A stretch of DNA of 64,000 nt from Pseudogracilibacillus auburnensis (GTDB taxonomy: Bacteria > Bacillota > Bacilli > Bacillales > Amphibacillaceae): contig NZ_QJJQ01000001.1 in the NCBI RefSeq assembly GCF_003201975.1, positions 558,001 to 622,000 of the forward strand, written 5' to 3'. Positions 1 through 9,666 of this stretch are shown one piece after another. Position 1 is the first letter of the stretch. Every line of letters begins with the position of its first letter. Position numbers and translations under genes: made by a program. The notes under the pieces are model-generated. The model was not told the DNA's origin and made no database searches. It worked only from the letters and a program-made list of their open reading frames with translations.

Positions 1-642
1 AGTGATTTGAATTTAGTGAACGTCCATACTTCTCGGAAACGAATGGGCATTGAACTTGCCAGAGAACATCCAGTATATGATGCAGATGTCGTAACAGGTG
101 TACCTGATTCAAGTATTTCAGCAGCGATCGGTTATGCAGAGCAATGTGGATTACCATATGAAATGGGCGTTATTAAAAATCGTTATATAGGTAGAACATT
201 TATTCAGCCATCGCAAGAATTACGCGATCAAGGGGTAAAAATGAAGCTATCTCCAGTTCGTGGTGTCGTAGAAGGAAAAAGTGTCGTCATGATTGATGAT
301 TCAATTGTTAGGGGAACGACGAGCAGACGTATTGTCAGACTCTTAAAAGAAGCAGGGGCAAAAGAAGTACATGTGCGTATATCATCACCTCGCATTGAAA
401 ATCCATGTTTGTATGGAATTGATATGTTAACGAAAAAAGAACTGATTGCTGCTAACCATACGAATGAAGAGATCAAAGACATCATTGAAGCTGATTCGGT
501 TGAATTTTTATCAATCGAAGGAACAGAAAAAGCGATTGTGAAGGATAAAACGATTAACCAAGGAATTTGTGCTGCATGTATGACAGGAAACTATCCAGTT
601 CTTGAAAATGACCAGCGAAAAGAGTTTTACCGAAAATATTAG
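1..642 (+). CDS. purF: Amidophosphoribosyltransferase, C-terminal part (5' end outside window)
   Basis: PurF makes 5-phosphoribosylamine from PRPP and glutamine, the first committed step of purine synthesis in the cytosol. The reading frame is open from base 1 and the gene begins upstream of the window. The PRPP-binding motif VMIDDSIVRGTTSRR lies near residue 100 of the visible part. Three cysteines (in ENPCLYG and the C-terminal CAACMTG) fit the iron-sulphur cluster ligands of the B. subtilis enzyme. It is followed by purM after an unusually long 500-bp spacer that holds a tandem repeat. The TTG at base 7 is not a start. Identity is secure from sequence and gene order. Confidence 0.97.
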   Translation, partial: SDLNLVNVHTSRKRMGIELAREHPVYDADVVTGVPDSSISAAIGYAEQCGLPYEMGVIKNRYIGRTFIQPSQELRDQGVKMKLSPVRGVVEGKSVVMIDDSIVRGTTSRRIVRLLKEAGAKEVHVRISSPRIENPCLYGIDMLTKKELIAANHTNEEIKDIIEADSVEFLSIEGTEKAIVKDKTINQGICAACMTGNYPVLENDQRKEFYRKY

Positions 643-794
643 AAGGTTGGCAAGTTGTTTATTTTAGGCGTATGTTTGTTTTGTAATCGGCACGTTACGG
701 AGTTTTAGACATTTAAAAGTGTAAGAACGCACATGTTTATAGTTTTAGGAGCATCATAGCATGTTCCCGATCCTCTCGAAATATGTCTAGCTTA

Positions 795-925
795 GTGCAG
801 AACTATTCAAGCAAGCGCGTAAAAGCTCAAGTCGGGCGCGGAAAAATTTGAGCAAGTGCGTAAAACCTTAAAGCAAGTGCGGAAAAATATGAGAAAGTGC
901 GCAAAAGCTGAAGTTCAGTGCGGGA
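795..925 (+). repeat. Tandem array, period about 20.5 bp (AAGTGCGNAAAA type)
   Basis: The core GTGCG/GCGCG recurs at 795 (as GTGCA), 815, 836, 856, 877, 897 and 918. The spacing is 20, 21, 20, 21, 20 and 21 bp. Each core is usually followed by an A-rich run such as GAAAAAT or TAAAACC. The units are degenerate but the spacing is held closely. The same core appears in reverse orientation at 21022-21115. Confidence 0.85.
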
Positions 926-1081
926 ATTAATAGTGTGATCATGGCATATGTACTTGATCTCAGACACATAAAAGAATCGACACAAACTATACTAAATCAA
1001 GCTTTTGCCACTTTTTTTAAAGTTAAGAGAAGAAAAAGTGATGTAAATTGAATGAATCATTTGGAAGACGGTCGAATTTTA

Positions 1082-1110
1082 TTCAATATACATCCTTAAT
1101 ACGTTATAAT
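1082..1110 (+). promoter_or_regulatory. Possible internal sigma-A promoter for purM
   Basis: A perfect TATAAT lies at 1105-1110, 17 bp downstream of a poor -35 (TTCAAT, 1082-1087), about 32 bp before purM. It could give purM-D expression independent of the main purine promoter. The -35 is weak, so this is tentative. Confidence 0.35.
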
Positions 1111-1142
1111 TAGTAGAAAACAGAAACTAGGGGCGAAAATCT

Positions 1143-2159
1143 ATGTCAAATGTATATAAAAAAGCCGGTGTCGATGTTGAAAAAGGGTATGAAGCCGTTG
1201 AACGGATGAAAAAGCATATTGAAAAAACAACACGATCAGAAGTGTTAGGTGGTATCGGCTCTTTTGCAGGACTTTTTGAATTAACTTCCTTGAATTATAA
1301 AGAACCAGTACTCGTCTCAGGAACAGATGGTGTCGGAACGAAATTAATGCTTGCTTTTGAAATGGACAAGCATGACACAATCGGAATGGATTTAGTTGCC
1401 ATGTGTGTCAATGATATCGTTGCTCAAGGTGCAAAGCCATTATTTTTCCTAGATTATATCGGCTGTGGGAAAAATGATCCTGCCGTTATTGAGCAAATTG
1501 TAGCTGGTGTGAGTGAAGGTTGTATGCTTTCTGGTGCAGCATTAATTGGTGGCGAAACTGCTGAAATGCCAGGTATGTACAATGAAGAAGAGTATGATCT
1601 AGCAGGTTTTGCGGTTGGCATTGCTGAAAAATCAAAATTAATAACAGGTGAATCTATTCAAAAAAATGATATTGTGATTGGCATTGCATCGAGTGGCGTC
1701 CATTCAAATGGTTATTCATTAGTGCGGCAAATTATTAAAGGATTAGATTTACATAAACAATATGATGGATTGTCTGAAAGTTTAGGAGAAGCAGTACTTC
1801 GCCCAACAAAAATTTATGCAAAATCAATTGCAGCAGTATTAGAAAAAATCGACATAAAGGGTATTTCTCATATTACTGGAGGAGGTTTTTATGAAAACTT
1901 CCCACGTGTAATCCCTAAAAGTCTCGGGGTAAAGCTAGACGAAAGTAAATGGAAAGTGCCAGAGGTTCTTGCTTTTATCCAAGAAAAAGGGCAAATTTCA
2001 GATAAAGAGATGTACGGAGTCTTTAATATGGGAATTGGCATGGCAATTGTCGTAAATAAAGAAGATGCTGAAGAAGCGGTTGCTATTTTACAAGATTTAG
2101 GAGAAGAAGCAAATATAATAGGAAAGGTAATTGATCAGGAAGGAGTGCATTTTGCATGA
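1143..2159 (+). CDS. purM: Phosphoribosylformylglycinamidine cyclo-ligase
   Basis: PurM (AIR synthetase) closes FGAM to aminoimidazole ribotide with ATP in purine synthesis. The 338-residue length is usual. Visible family features include [11 protein letters not shown] near residue 60, the [11 protein letters not shown] segment near 140, and the glycine-rich [14 protein letters not shown] near 240. The ATG start follows AGGGGCGAAAATCT. Its last four bases overlap purN (ATGA), so translation is coupled. It belongs to the AIR synthetase family shared with PurL and ThiL. Gene order removes doubt about identity. Confidence 0.97.
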   Translation: MSNVYKKAGVDVEKGYEAVERMKKHIEKTTRSEVLGGIGSFAGLFELTSLNYKEPVLVSGTDGVGTKLMLAFEMDKHDTIGMDLVAMCVNDIVAQGAKPLFFLDYIGCGKNDPAVIEQIVAGVSEGCMLSGAALIGGETAEMPGMYNEEEYDLAGFAVGIAEKSKLITGESIQKNDIVIGIASSGVHSNGYSLVRQIIKGLDLHKQYDGLSESLGEAVLRPTKIYAKSIAAVLEKIDIKGISHITGGGFYENFPRVIPKSLGVKLDESKWKVPEVLAFIQEKGQISDKEMYGVFNMGIGMAIVVNKEDAEEAVAILQDLGEEANIIGKVIDQEGVHFA

Positions 2160-2728
2160 GTTTTGAAGTTCGTACAAGGGTTGCCGTATTTGCATCAGGA
2201 ACAGGAACAAACTTTGAAGCGATGATGACGAGTAGTGATCGATCCTTTGATGTTGTTATGCTTATTTGTGATAAGCCGAAAGCACATGTTATTGGAAAAG
2301 CAGCTGGGTTTGGAGTAGAAACGGTCGTTCTTGATCCGAAAACATTCCCATCAAAAGTAGAGTATGAAAAAGAAATTATTAGTAAATTAAAACGTGCAAA
2401 TGTTCAGTGGATAGTGTTAGCTGGATATATGCGGATTATCGGGGAAACATTACTTGAGACATATGAAAATAAAATGATTAATGTTCACCCTTCACTCCTT
2501 CCGTCCTTTCCTGGAAAAGATGCGGTAGGTCAAGCACTAGAAGCAGGTGTGAAGGTTTCAGGAGTAACGATTCATTATGTAGATGAAGGGGTTGACACGG
2601 GTCCAATTATAGCCCAAGAGCCTGTCACCGTGTTCCCACACGATACGAGGGACTCGCTTCAAGAACGGATTCAGCAAGTGGAGCATGTACTTTATACACG
2701 TGTAATTGATGAAATTACGAAGCAGTAG
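2156..2728 (+). CDS. purN: Phosphoribosylglycinamide formyltransferase
   Basis: PurN transfers a formyl group from 10-formyl-THF to glycinamide ribonucleotide. At 190 residues it is the normal size. [15 protein letters not shown] near residue 10 is the phosphate-binding loop. [17 protein letters not shown] holds the catalytic Asn and His, and [15 protein letters not shown] near 140 carries the catalytic Asp. It overlaps purM by four bases. A 170-bp gap without obvious structure separates it from purH. Confidence 0.97.
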   Translation: MSFEVRTRVAVFASGTGTNFEAMMTSSDRSFDVVMLICDKPKAHVIGKAAGFGVETVVLDPKTFPSKVEYEKEIISKLKRANVQWIVLAGYMRIIGETLLETYENKMINVHPSLLPSFPGKDAVGQALEAGVKVSGVTIHYVDEGVDTGPIIAQEPVTVFPHDTRDSLQERIQQVEHVLYTRVIDEITKQ

Positions 2729-2901
2729 ATGTAAGAAAAGGCTGTTATAACGTATACTTAGCCTGCGACTTGAGTCTTCTTTTATAGGTAGTTAGTGAAC
2801 CGCCGACGTACAATGTAAATTGGAGTTAGCACAAGTGCAAAAGCTTTTTCCCTATACTACGAATAGAGCTTAAGAAAAAAAGACATGAGGAGTAATTATG
2901 C

Positions 2902-4434
2902 ATGAAAAAACGAGCGTTAATTAGCGTATCAAACAAAGAGAATTTAGTATCTTTTGCTAAAAAATTAGTTGAGCAAGGATTTGAAATTATTTCAACAGGA
3001 GGAACGCTTCAACTTCTTGTAGACGAAGGGATCGAAGCGAAATCTGTTGAAACGATCACTGGATTTCCAGAAATTTTAGACGGGCGTGTGAAAACATTAC
3101 ACCCTAATGTTCATGGTGGACTTCTTGCAAAACGTGAGAACGAAGCACATATGGCAGCATTGAACGAAAATAATATTACTCCGATCGATATGGTTGTCGT
3201 AAATTTATATCCATTTAAAGAAACAGTGACAAAACAAGATGTAACAGAAGATGAAATAATTGAAAATATCGATATAGGTGGCCCGACAATGCTTAGAGCA
3301 GCAGCTAAAAATTTTAAAGATGTCATTGTCGTTGTCGACCCATCTGACTATGATCAAGTTGCCACTTCTTTACAAGAAGGTGAGCTTGATCAAATAACCC
3401 GTAAAAAATTAGCGGCAAAAGTATTCCGTCATACCGCTCATTATGATGCGATGATTGCTCGGTATTTTAATGAAACGACAAAAGAAACATTTCCTGAAAG
3501 CTACACGGTCACATATGAAAAAGTACAAGATCTACGATATGGAGAAAATCCACACCAACAGGCAGCTTTTTACGAAGATGTGCAACATAATGGTGTCAGT
3601 TTAGCGAAGGCAAAACAGTTACACGGAAAAGAACTATCGTTTAACAATATTCAAGATGCCAATGCAGCACTTGAAATTGTTGCGGAATATAATGAGGCTG
3701 CAGTTGTTGCAGTTAAACATATGAATCCATGTGGAATTGGTCTAGCTGCTGAATTACATAATGCATTTACAAGAGCATATGAAGCAGATCCGATTTCTAT
3801 TTTCGGTGGAATTATTGCTTGCAATCGTAAAGTAGATCAAGAAACAGCTGAACAAATGCATGAAATATTTTTAGAAATTGTGATGGCACCAGGATTTACG
3901 GACGAAGCATTAGCAATTTTAACAAAGAAACAAAACATTCGTTTACTTGAAATAGCGGAGATTCAAACAGATGAAAAAGCGTATAAGTTAACGACTGTAA
4001 AAGGCGGACTCCTCGTTCAAACGAGTGACGATGGTAAAGTCAAAGAAAGCGACCTTGAAGTCGTAACAGAGCGTAAGCCAACAACTGAAGAACTAGAAGA
4101 TTTACTATTTAGCTGGAAAGCTGTTAAACATGTAAAATCAAATGCGATTGTACTTGGTAAAAATAAGCAAACGATTGGCATTGGTGCAGGGCAAATGAAC
4201 CGAATTGGGGCAGCAACTATTGCCATTGAACAAGCAGGAGAAAAAGCACGTGGGGCGGTTCTTGCGTCGGATGCATTTTTTCCAATGCCTGATACAGTTG
4301 AAGCTGCAGCAAAAGCTGGTGTGACAGCGATTATTCAACCTGGTGGATCAAAGCGTGATCAGGATTCCATCGATGTTTGTAATAGAAACGGAATCGCAAT
4401 GGTATGTACAAACATGCGTCATTTTAAACATTAA
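2902..4434 (+). CDS. purH: Bifunctional AICAR transformylase/IMP cyclohydrolase
   Basis: PurH catalyses the last two steps to IMP. The 510-residue length fits. The N-terminal MGS-like cyclohydrolase domain shows FEIISTGGT and GRVKTLHPNVHGG. The transformylase domain begins near 200 with RYGENPHQ and has the catalytic VKHMNPCGIG near 270. The ATG at 2902 is preceded by GAGGAG. An ATG at 2898 is out of frame and is not used. It is followed closely by purD. Confidence 0.97.
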   Translation: MKKRALISVSNKENLVSFAKKLVEQGFEIISTGGTLQLLVDEGIEAKSVETITGFPEILDGRVKTLHPNVHGGLLAKRENEAHMAALNENNITPIDMVVVNLYPFKETVTKQDVTEDEIIENIDIGGPTMLRAAAKNFKDVIVVVDPSDYDQVATSLQEGELDQITRKKLAAKVFRHTAHYDAMIARYFNETTKETFPESYTVTYEKVQDLRYGENPHQQAAFYEDVQHNGVSLAKAKQLHGKELSFNNIQDANAALEIVAEYNEAAVVAVKHMNPCGIGLAAELHNAFTRAYEADPISIFGGIIACNRKVDQETAEQMHEIFLEIVMAPGFTDEALAILTKKQNIRLLEIAEIQTDEKAYKLTTVKGGLLVQTSDDGKVKESDLEVVTERKPTTEELEDLLFSWKAVKHVKSNAIVLGKNKQTIGIGAGQMNRIGAATIAIEQAGEKARGAVLASDAFFPMPDTVEAAAKAGVTAIIQPGGSKRDQDSIDVCNRNGIAMVCTNMRHFKH

Positions 4435-4455
4435 TCGATAAAAGGGTGTTTTTGG

Positions 4456-5709
4456 ATGAATATTTTAGTAGTTGGGCGTGGAGGACGCGAACATAGCGTC
4501 ATTATGCATTTGGAAAAAAGTGAACGAGTACAGAAAATTTTCGCTGCCCCAGGTAATGGGGGAATTGAACAACATGCGACTTGTGTTCCAATCGATGAAA
4601 TGGATATTAGTGGACTTGTTCAATTTGCAAAAGAAAATGCGATTGATTTAACGATCGTTGGACCCGAAAACCCTCTAAATGCAGGAATCGCCAATGCATT
4701 TAAAGAAGCAGGATTGCGCATTTTTGCGCCAATAAAAGAAGCAGCAATTTTAGAAGGAAGTAAAGATTTCGCAAAACAATTTATGATAAAACACGGGATT
4801 CCGACAGCTGCATATGAAACATTTACTGACGCTGCAGAAGCGAAACAATATGTAGAAAGAAAAGGGGCACCAATCGTTATCAAAGCAGATGGGCTTGCTG
4901 AAGGAAAAGGTGTCATCGTTGCTGAAACGATCGAGATAGCACTTGATGCCATCGATAAATTAATGGTGGAAGAAGCTTTTTCTGGAGCAGGACGTAAAAT
5001 CGTGATTGAGGAATTTTTGGATGGACGTGAATTTTCACTTATCGCTTTTGTTCATGAGCATCATGTTTTTCCAATGCTTGCAGCGCGTGACCATAAACGG
5101 GCATATGACAATGATGAAGGACCAAACACTGGTGGAATGGGTGTGTTTGCCCCAGTACCAGATATTACCGAAGACATCCTCCAATTTACAACGAAAGAAA
5201 TTTTACAAAAAGCGGCTGACGGTTTAATGGAAGAAGGTCGGCCATTTACGGGTATTTTGTATGCGGGTTTAATGCAGACAGAGACAGGGACAAAAGTGAT
5301 TGAATTTAACACTCGCTTTGGAGATCCGGAAACGCAAGTCGTCCTTCCACTTCTTGAAAACGATCTCGTCCAAGTGATTGTCGATGTAATGGATGGCAAA
5401 GATCCAAATCTTGCTTGGAAAGAGGAAGCTTGTGTCGGTGTTGTCGTCGCATCAAAAGGATATCCCAATACATATGATAAAGGTGTTCTTTTACCCCAAA
5501 ATAACACGGTAGAGAATACATTTATTATTCAAGCTGGAACAAAACAAACAGAGGAAGGACTCGTATCAAACGGTGGGCGTGTCTTGCTCATTGGTGGAAT
5601 TGGGAAAGATTTAGAAAGTGCAAGAAAAAATGCGTATGAAAACTTACGTGTCTATGATGATACCGATGCATTTTTTTACCGGACAGATATCGGTGTCGAA
5701 AAAGTATGA
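4456..5709 (+). CDS. purD: Phosphoribosylamine-glycine ligase
   Basis: PurD (GAR synthetase) joins phosphoribosylamine and glycine using ATP. The 417-residue protein opens with MNILVVGRGGREHSV, the family N-terminus. It continues with an ATP-grasp fold: IVIKADGLAEGKGV near 138, GPNTGGMGVFAP near 225 and EFNTRFGDPETQ near 283. It is the last gene of the purine operon here; an intrinsic terminator starts eight bases after its stop codon. Confidence 0.97.
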   Translation: MNILVVGRGGREHSVIMHLEKSERVQKIFAAPGNGGIEQHATCVPIDEMDISGLVQFAKENAIDLTIVGPENPLNAGIANAFKEAGLRIFAPIKEAAILEGSKDFAKQFMIKHGIPTAAYETFTDAAEAKQYVERKGAPIVIKADGLAEGKGVIVAETIEIALDAIDKLMVEEAFSGAGRKIVIEEFLDGREFSLIAFVHEHHVFPMLAARDHKRAYDNDEGPNTGGMGVFAPVPDITEDILQFTTKEILQKAADGLMEEGRPFTGILYAGLMQTETGTKVIEFNTRFGDPETQVVLPLLENDLVQVIVDVMDGKDPNLAWKEEACVGVVVASKGYPNTYDKGVLLPQNNTVENTFIIQAGTKQTEEGLVSNGGRVLLIGGIGKDLESARKNAYENLRVYDDTDAFFYRTDIGVEKV

Positions 5710-5716
5710 ATGGTTG

Positions 5717-5751
5717 AAAGCTTGTGAGGATGATCCTTACAAGCTTTTTTT
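5717..5751 (+). terminator. Intrinsic terminator of the purine operon
   Basis: A 13-bp stem (AAAGCTTGTGAGG with CCTTACAAGCTTT) with a 5-base loop is followed by a run of T. The intron remnant begins five bases after it, which is the insertion preference of class C group II introns. Confidence 0.93.
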
Positions 5752-5755
5752 AATG

Positions 5756-5885
5756 GTGCGCCTAGCATGGGTTATAATTTGGTGGTAAAATTCCACTACA
5801 GGCTTGGCAGTAGAACTGTTAGCTGAAAGCAAGGGTGTCCACTGTAAGGTGAAATCTGAAGAAGTTTGATGCAAAATTCGATTCA
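5756..5885 (+). mobile_element. 5' remnant of a class C group II intron
   Basis: The sequence begins GTGCGCCTAGCATGGGT and continues with CAGTAGAACTGTTAGC, AAAGCAAGGGTGTCC and ATCTGAAG. These match, in order, the conserved 5' end and domain I blocks of bacterial group IIC introns such as the Oceanobacillus iheyensis intron, as I recall them. No maturase ORF and no domain V/VI hairpin follow, so only the 5' piece survives. Its position directly after the purD terminator is typical of this class. The 3' limit is uncertain. Confidence 0.8.
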
Positions 5886-6111
5886 TTCGCGCCACTCTAG
5901 ACTCGCTATTCCATCGTCTCAAGGTAATGAAAGTGAAAGAGCACCTATTTATATGCAATCGTTGGAAATATGGATAATTTTTCCCTAGATATAACTATTA
6001 TACTTTGATATAAAAATGGAAGAACATATTAAATTAAATGTCTGGAGTATTTTTGAATATCCATTCTGTACCCTCAAATGAAGATTTAAGTGTTGTTGAG
6101 GTAGTAGATCA

Positions 6112-6591
6112 ATGATAAACTTACTTGAATTAGGACGACCATTTTCTAAAAGGGGAGCAATCTTTCCGTATATTGTACAAATAGGTATGGGAGGAACTGG
6201 TGGCTATGTTATTCAAATGGTTGCTCAGATGCTTTCTATCTTTACTCAAAATCATTCTATTTAATATCAGATCCTGATATTATTGAGGAAAAAATCTTAA
6301 AAATCAACTCTTTGTAAAACTGGATATTGGCAAGAGGAAGCCAGACATCTAAAAGGTATCGTGCTACCTACAACATATACCAATTGCTCGTTTTTCAGAA
6401 TCCTATATAGAAGATGTTGAATCATTAAACAAGCTTTTTATAAGAATCATCTAGATATAGGGAGTAATTTTCCCTAGGATGTCTTATCCTTATCAGTTTC
6501 TATTGGGTGCGTAGACAATGGCTATACCCGTCACGTTATCAAGGACTTGTTTACGTGGACAGGTAATAGAGAGGGATGGATAAAACAGTAA
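6112..6591 (+). pseudogene. Decayed ThiF-family (E1-like) adenylyltransferase
   Basis: Pieces of one protein occur in order but in different frames. Frame one gives IVQIGMGGTGGYVIQMVAQM, a nucleotide-binding GxGGxG loop. Shifted frames then give LISDPDIIEEK, KNQLFVKLDIGKRK, FSESYIEDVESLNKL and VSIGCVDNGYTRHVIKDLF. Together these read as the Rossmann core of a ThiF/PRTRC-type adenylyltransferase with several frameshifts and stops. I infer a dead gene. The original partner and function are unknown. It shares the purD-yerA gap with the intron remnant, so this is a site of repeated insertion and decay. Confidence 0.75.
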
Positions 6592-6666
6592 AAGTTCCTT
6601 TTGTAAACGGATTGTAGATAAAGGAAAGTTTAGATAATTAGCGTTGAATGGATGGGGGTGGAGCAA

Positions 6667-7095
6667 ATGAAGTTTATAGAAAAAATAATTGTTTCTGTTG
6701 TTTCTACATTGATTTTTTCCATTTTATTAGCTGCAGTAGAAGAAATAAGTGTGAATAGTCTTGGTTATTTTTCCGTAGAACTAATTTTCGTCTATTGCAT
6801 TTATTCGTTCCCCATATATTTAATTGGTGGAGGGGTGTACTCCTATTTCGTAGACATATATTTTTACAAGATCCCGATTCGTAATTGGCTCTTTAAATAT
6901 ATTATTGGATTCCTCTTATATGTAGTGGGAGGACTATTAGTTATTGGAATAATATTGATGATGCTATTAATCGTTGAAGGGAAGCTTGATGATATATTGA
7001 TAACGAAAACATTTGTGATAGGTACTTTGGCTTCTTTATTATTTTTTCACGTTTCTTTGGTTTTTAAAAAAGTATTAAAATTTGCTGCAAGATAA
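6667..7095 (+). CDS. Hypothetical four-helix membrane protein
   Basis: I do not recognise this family. The 142-residue product is very hydrophobic, with about four membrane segments (residues 5-25, 35-55, 75-100 and 110-130). A short charged tail ends in KKVLKFAAR. The ATG at 6667 is chosen because GGGGGTGGAG lies just upstream; an ATG at 6652 would place that site inside the gene. It stands alone between decayed sequence and an interspersed repeat, which suggests accessory origin. Confidence 0.6.
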   Translation: MKFIEKIIVSVVSTLIFSILLAAVEEISVNSLGYFSVELIFVYCIYSFPIYLIGGGVYSYFVDIYFYKIPIRNWLFKYIIGFLLYVVGGLLVIGIILMMLLIVEGKLDDILITKTFVIGTLASLLFFHVSLVFKKVLKFAAR

Positions 7096-7899
7096 AAGGT
7101 ATAATTTTAATTTATCTAGTATTCTAGAGTCGATTTTACTAATATTTGGTTACTGTTATTTGGCATCTGAATATTTTGTAGCTAAAGAGTCCAAAAATGA
7201 TGATATTTTCCCTATTAATACGGACTTATGAATTAATTTTTAGATTATAATAATTAGGGTTTTCGTCTAGTTTCCTTTTTTGCAAATAGAATGAATCCAT
7301 TTCAAACGTTTGGAATAAAACGTTTGAAATTAGTTGAGGCGTTCCCCGTGGAAAGCGAAGTGGATTCGGATGGAACATATGTACATAAACCTTAGGGACT
7401 TTTTCAGTGGCCTCCTCCTCTCCCACAGGAGTCGACCACCTGCCGTTCCAGCCAAGACTTTATAGGATGTAAAAACGAACGATAACATTATACTTTTGTT
7501 TGTTGTTCGGCTTTATTCTAGAAGTAGTCTATTATGAAATTCATTCGAATAACTGTTTTATTTGGTTCGAAATCGGAACATAAAGTTTTCGTGCTGTCTC
7601 AATGGTTGGATGGCATTTAGTATACCCCTATAATTGGTAATAGTTTATATACACATAATTCTGCTCTTATTTTAGAGTGGGATTTTTAGTTTTGAAATAT
7701 TTACTCTTAAAAGACCGTGACCAGAGTTCCCTATTTGTTCACTTTTTGCACGTAGAATAAAATATTTAACATATATCCAACAAAATTACTACGGTTTTGT
7801 GATAAAATAGTAAATGAAACCGCACTCAAGTGACGTTTGAACAGTCGTCATAAAGAGAAACGAAAAGATAAATAGATTTTTATTGGAGAGTTGAAAGAG
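7096..7899. other. 800-bp spacer before yerA
   Basis: Holds one interspersed repeat copy (about 7285-7450, annotated separately). The rest is AT-rich, with small imperfect hairpins such as CTGCTCTTATTTTAGAGTGGG near 7662. A GATAAAAT near 7800 could be part of the yerA promoter, but no matching -35 is convincing. Confidence 0.5.
7285..7450 (+). repeat. Interspersed element copy 1 (palindrome core)
   Basis: The core at 7299-7330 is an inverted repeat: ATTTCAAACGTTT, a short loop, then AAACGTTTGAAAT. It is followed by TAGTTGAGGCGTTCCCC and GGAAAGCGAAG. A second module, TTTTTCAGTGGCCTCC...ACAGGAGTC, lies at about 7402-7434. Both modules recur near 29.8-30.1 kb, and the core recurs at 11142-11173. 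Confidence 0.85.
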
Positions 7900-9642
7900 A
7901 TGTTAGAACAAGGACAATTTTGGAGAAATCGAGAGTTACGTGCACATGTGGCTGTCGTTGAAGGAAACTTAGCACCTACAATCGTATTTAAAAATAGTAC
8001 GTATTTAAACGTATTTATGAAAACATGGTTGCAAGCAAATATTTGGATATATAAAGATCGAATAATTTATGTCGGAGATCGCATGCCGGAAGAGACAGAA
8101 GGTACTGAAATCATTGATTGTACAGGACAATATTTAGTTCCGGGTTACATTGAACCACATGCACATCCATTTATTGTATACAATCCTGAAGAGCTTGCCT
8201 ATCATGCGGCAACCTACGGGACGACGACATTAATAAATGACAACATGCGCTTGCTTTCTTTATTCGACAAAAAGAAAGCGTTTGCGATTATAAATGATCT
8301 CCACCAATTACCCATATCGATGTTTTGGTGGGGAAGATATGATTCACAATCAATGTTACGAGATGAAGATACGAAATTTAATACGAATGATATTTTAACT
8401 TGGATGTCACATCCAGCTGTAGTTCAAGGCGGGGAATTAACGTCATGGCCGCAACTTTTAGCTGGAGACGATCGATTATTATATTGGATTCAAGAAACGA
8501 AACGGTTAAAAAAACGGGTAGAGGGACATTTTCCGGGTGCATCTGAAAAAACGTTAACGAAACTAAAACTTTTGGGAGCTAGTGCAGATCATGAGGCGAT
8601 GTCAGGCAAAGAGGCGATAAGACGTTTACAATTAGGGTATCATGTTGCCTTACGCTACTCATCCATTCGACCAGATTTACCCAAAATACTCGATGAATTA
8701 CTTGCTGAAAATGTTGATGCATATGATCAAATGATGTTAACGACAGATGGCTCCACACCTGCTTTTACGAAGCGCGGATTAATGAATATATGCATTGAAA
8801 TTGCGCTTGAAAAAGGGGTGCCATTAGCTGAAGCTTACCGAATGGCAACATACAATATAGCAAAATATTATGGGATGGATGAATTACTTGGAAGTATTGC
8901 ACCTGGTAGACTCGCCCATATCAATATTTTATATGAGAAAAATGATCCTACACCGTTAAGTGTCATGGCAAAAGGAAAGTGGATCTTAAAAGACGGTGTT
9001 GAAACGGAACGTGAAGACCGAATGAATTGGAAAAAACATGATATAAAAGAAGCGTCATTTAATTGGGAGTTAAATGATGATGATCTTCAATTTTCCATTC
9101 CAATCGGTTTAAAAATGGTTAACGATGTTATTATGAAGCCTTATGCAGTTGATATCGACATTACTACTGATTATTTACCGAAAGATAGTCCAGATGCATT
9201 TTTATTATTTATTGATCGCTATGGAAAATGGCGTGTTAACACAGTTATTAGTGGGTTTACAAAAGAATTAGGGGCTTTATGTAGTACTTTTTCGACTACA
9301 GATGATATTATCTTAATTGGAAAGAAAAAATCAGACATGAAACTAGCGTGGAGCAGAATGAAGGAAATCGGTGGTGGAATTGTCCTTGCTCATGAAGGAA
9401 CGATTATTTATGAGTTACCACTAAAATTAGAAGGGGCGATGTATGAAGGAAATATGGAAACATTAATCGACAGAGAGACAAAGTGTAAACAAATGTTAAT
9501 TGAATCTGGATATGAATTTAATGATCCTATTTACAATTTGTTGTTTTTATCGTCGACCCATTTACCTTATATTCGTGTGACACAACAAGGAATTGTCGAT
9601 GTGATGAAACATGAAACAATCGTTCCAGCAAACATGCGCTAA
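7900..9642 (+). CDS. yerA: Adenine deaminase family amidohydrolase YerA
   Basis: YerA of B. subtilis is annotated as a putative adenine deaminase (adenine to hypoxanthine plus ammonia). Here a 580-residue amidohydrolase has the metal-binding GYIEPHAHP near residue 85. Later segments are SADHEAMSGKEAIRRL near 225 and TTDGSTPAFTKRG near 280. The C-terminal ADE domain has GGGIVLAHEG near 490. The ATG at 7900 is preferred because GGAGAG ends just before the TTG at 7891, too close for that codon. Position next to the purine operon fits purine salvage, but the substrate is inferred. Confidence 0.88.
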   Translation: MLEQGQFWRNRELRAHVAVVEGNLAPTIVFKNSTYLNVFMKTWLQANIWIYKDRIIYVGDRMPEETEGTEIIDCTGQYLVPGYIEPHAHPFIVYNPEELAYHAATYGTTTLINDNMRLLSLFDKKKAFAIINDLHQLPISMFWWGRYDSQSMLRDEDTKFNTNDILTWMSHPAVVQGGELTSWPQLLAGDDRLLYWIQETKRLKKRVEGHFPGASEKTLTKLKLLGASADHEAMSGKEAIRRLQLGYHVALRYSSIRPDLPKILDELLAENVDAYDQMMLTTDGSTPAFTKRGLMNICIEIALEKGVPLAEAYRMATYNIAKYYGMDELLGSIAPGRLAHINILYEKNDPTPLSVMAKGKWILKDGVETEREDRMNWKKHDIKEASFNWELNDDDLQFSIPIGLKMVNDVIMKPYAVDIDITTDYLPKDSPDAFLLFIDRYGKWRVNTVISGFTKELGALCSTFSTTDDIILIGKKKSDMKLAWSRMKEIGGGIVLAHEGTIIYELPLKLEGAMYEGNMETLIDRETKCKQMLIESGYEFNDPIYNLLFLSSTHLPYIRVTQQGIVDVMKHETIVPANMR

Positions 9643-9666
9643 TTCAACTAGGTCTAAGGAGGATGT

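Larger units (their letters stand above)
643..1142. other. purF-purM spacer with repeat array
   Basis: This 500-bp gap inside the expected purine operon has no plausible gene. From about 667 to 755 there are weak repeats beginning GGCAC/GCAC about 20-22 bp apart. From 795 to 925 there is a clearer array, annotated separately. No intrinsic terminator was seen, so read-through from purF to purM is likely, perhaps with help from an internal promoter near 1082-1110. Confidence 0.7.

Noticed and set aside
5737-5958. 73-codon minus-strand ORF after purD
   Set aside because: It runs through the terminator and the group II intron remnant and has no family resemblance.
7476-7509. PurR operator (CGAAC ... 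GTTCG) before yerA
   Set aside because: The two half-sites are 24 bp apart rather than the 16-17 bp usual for PurR, and the flanking A/T consensus is poor.
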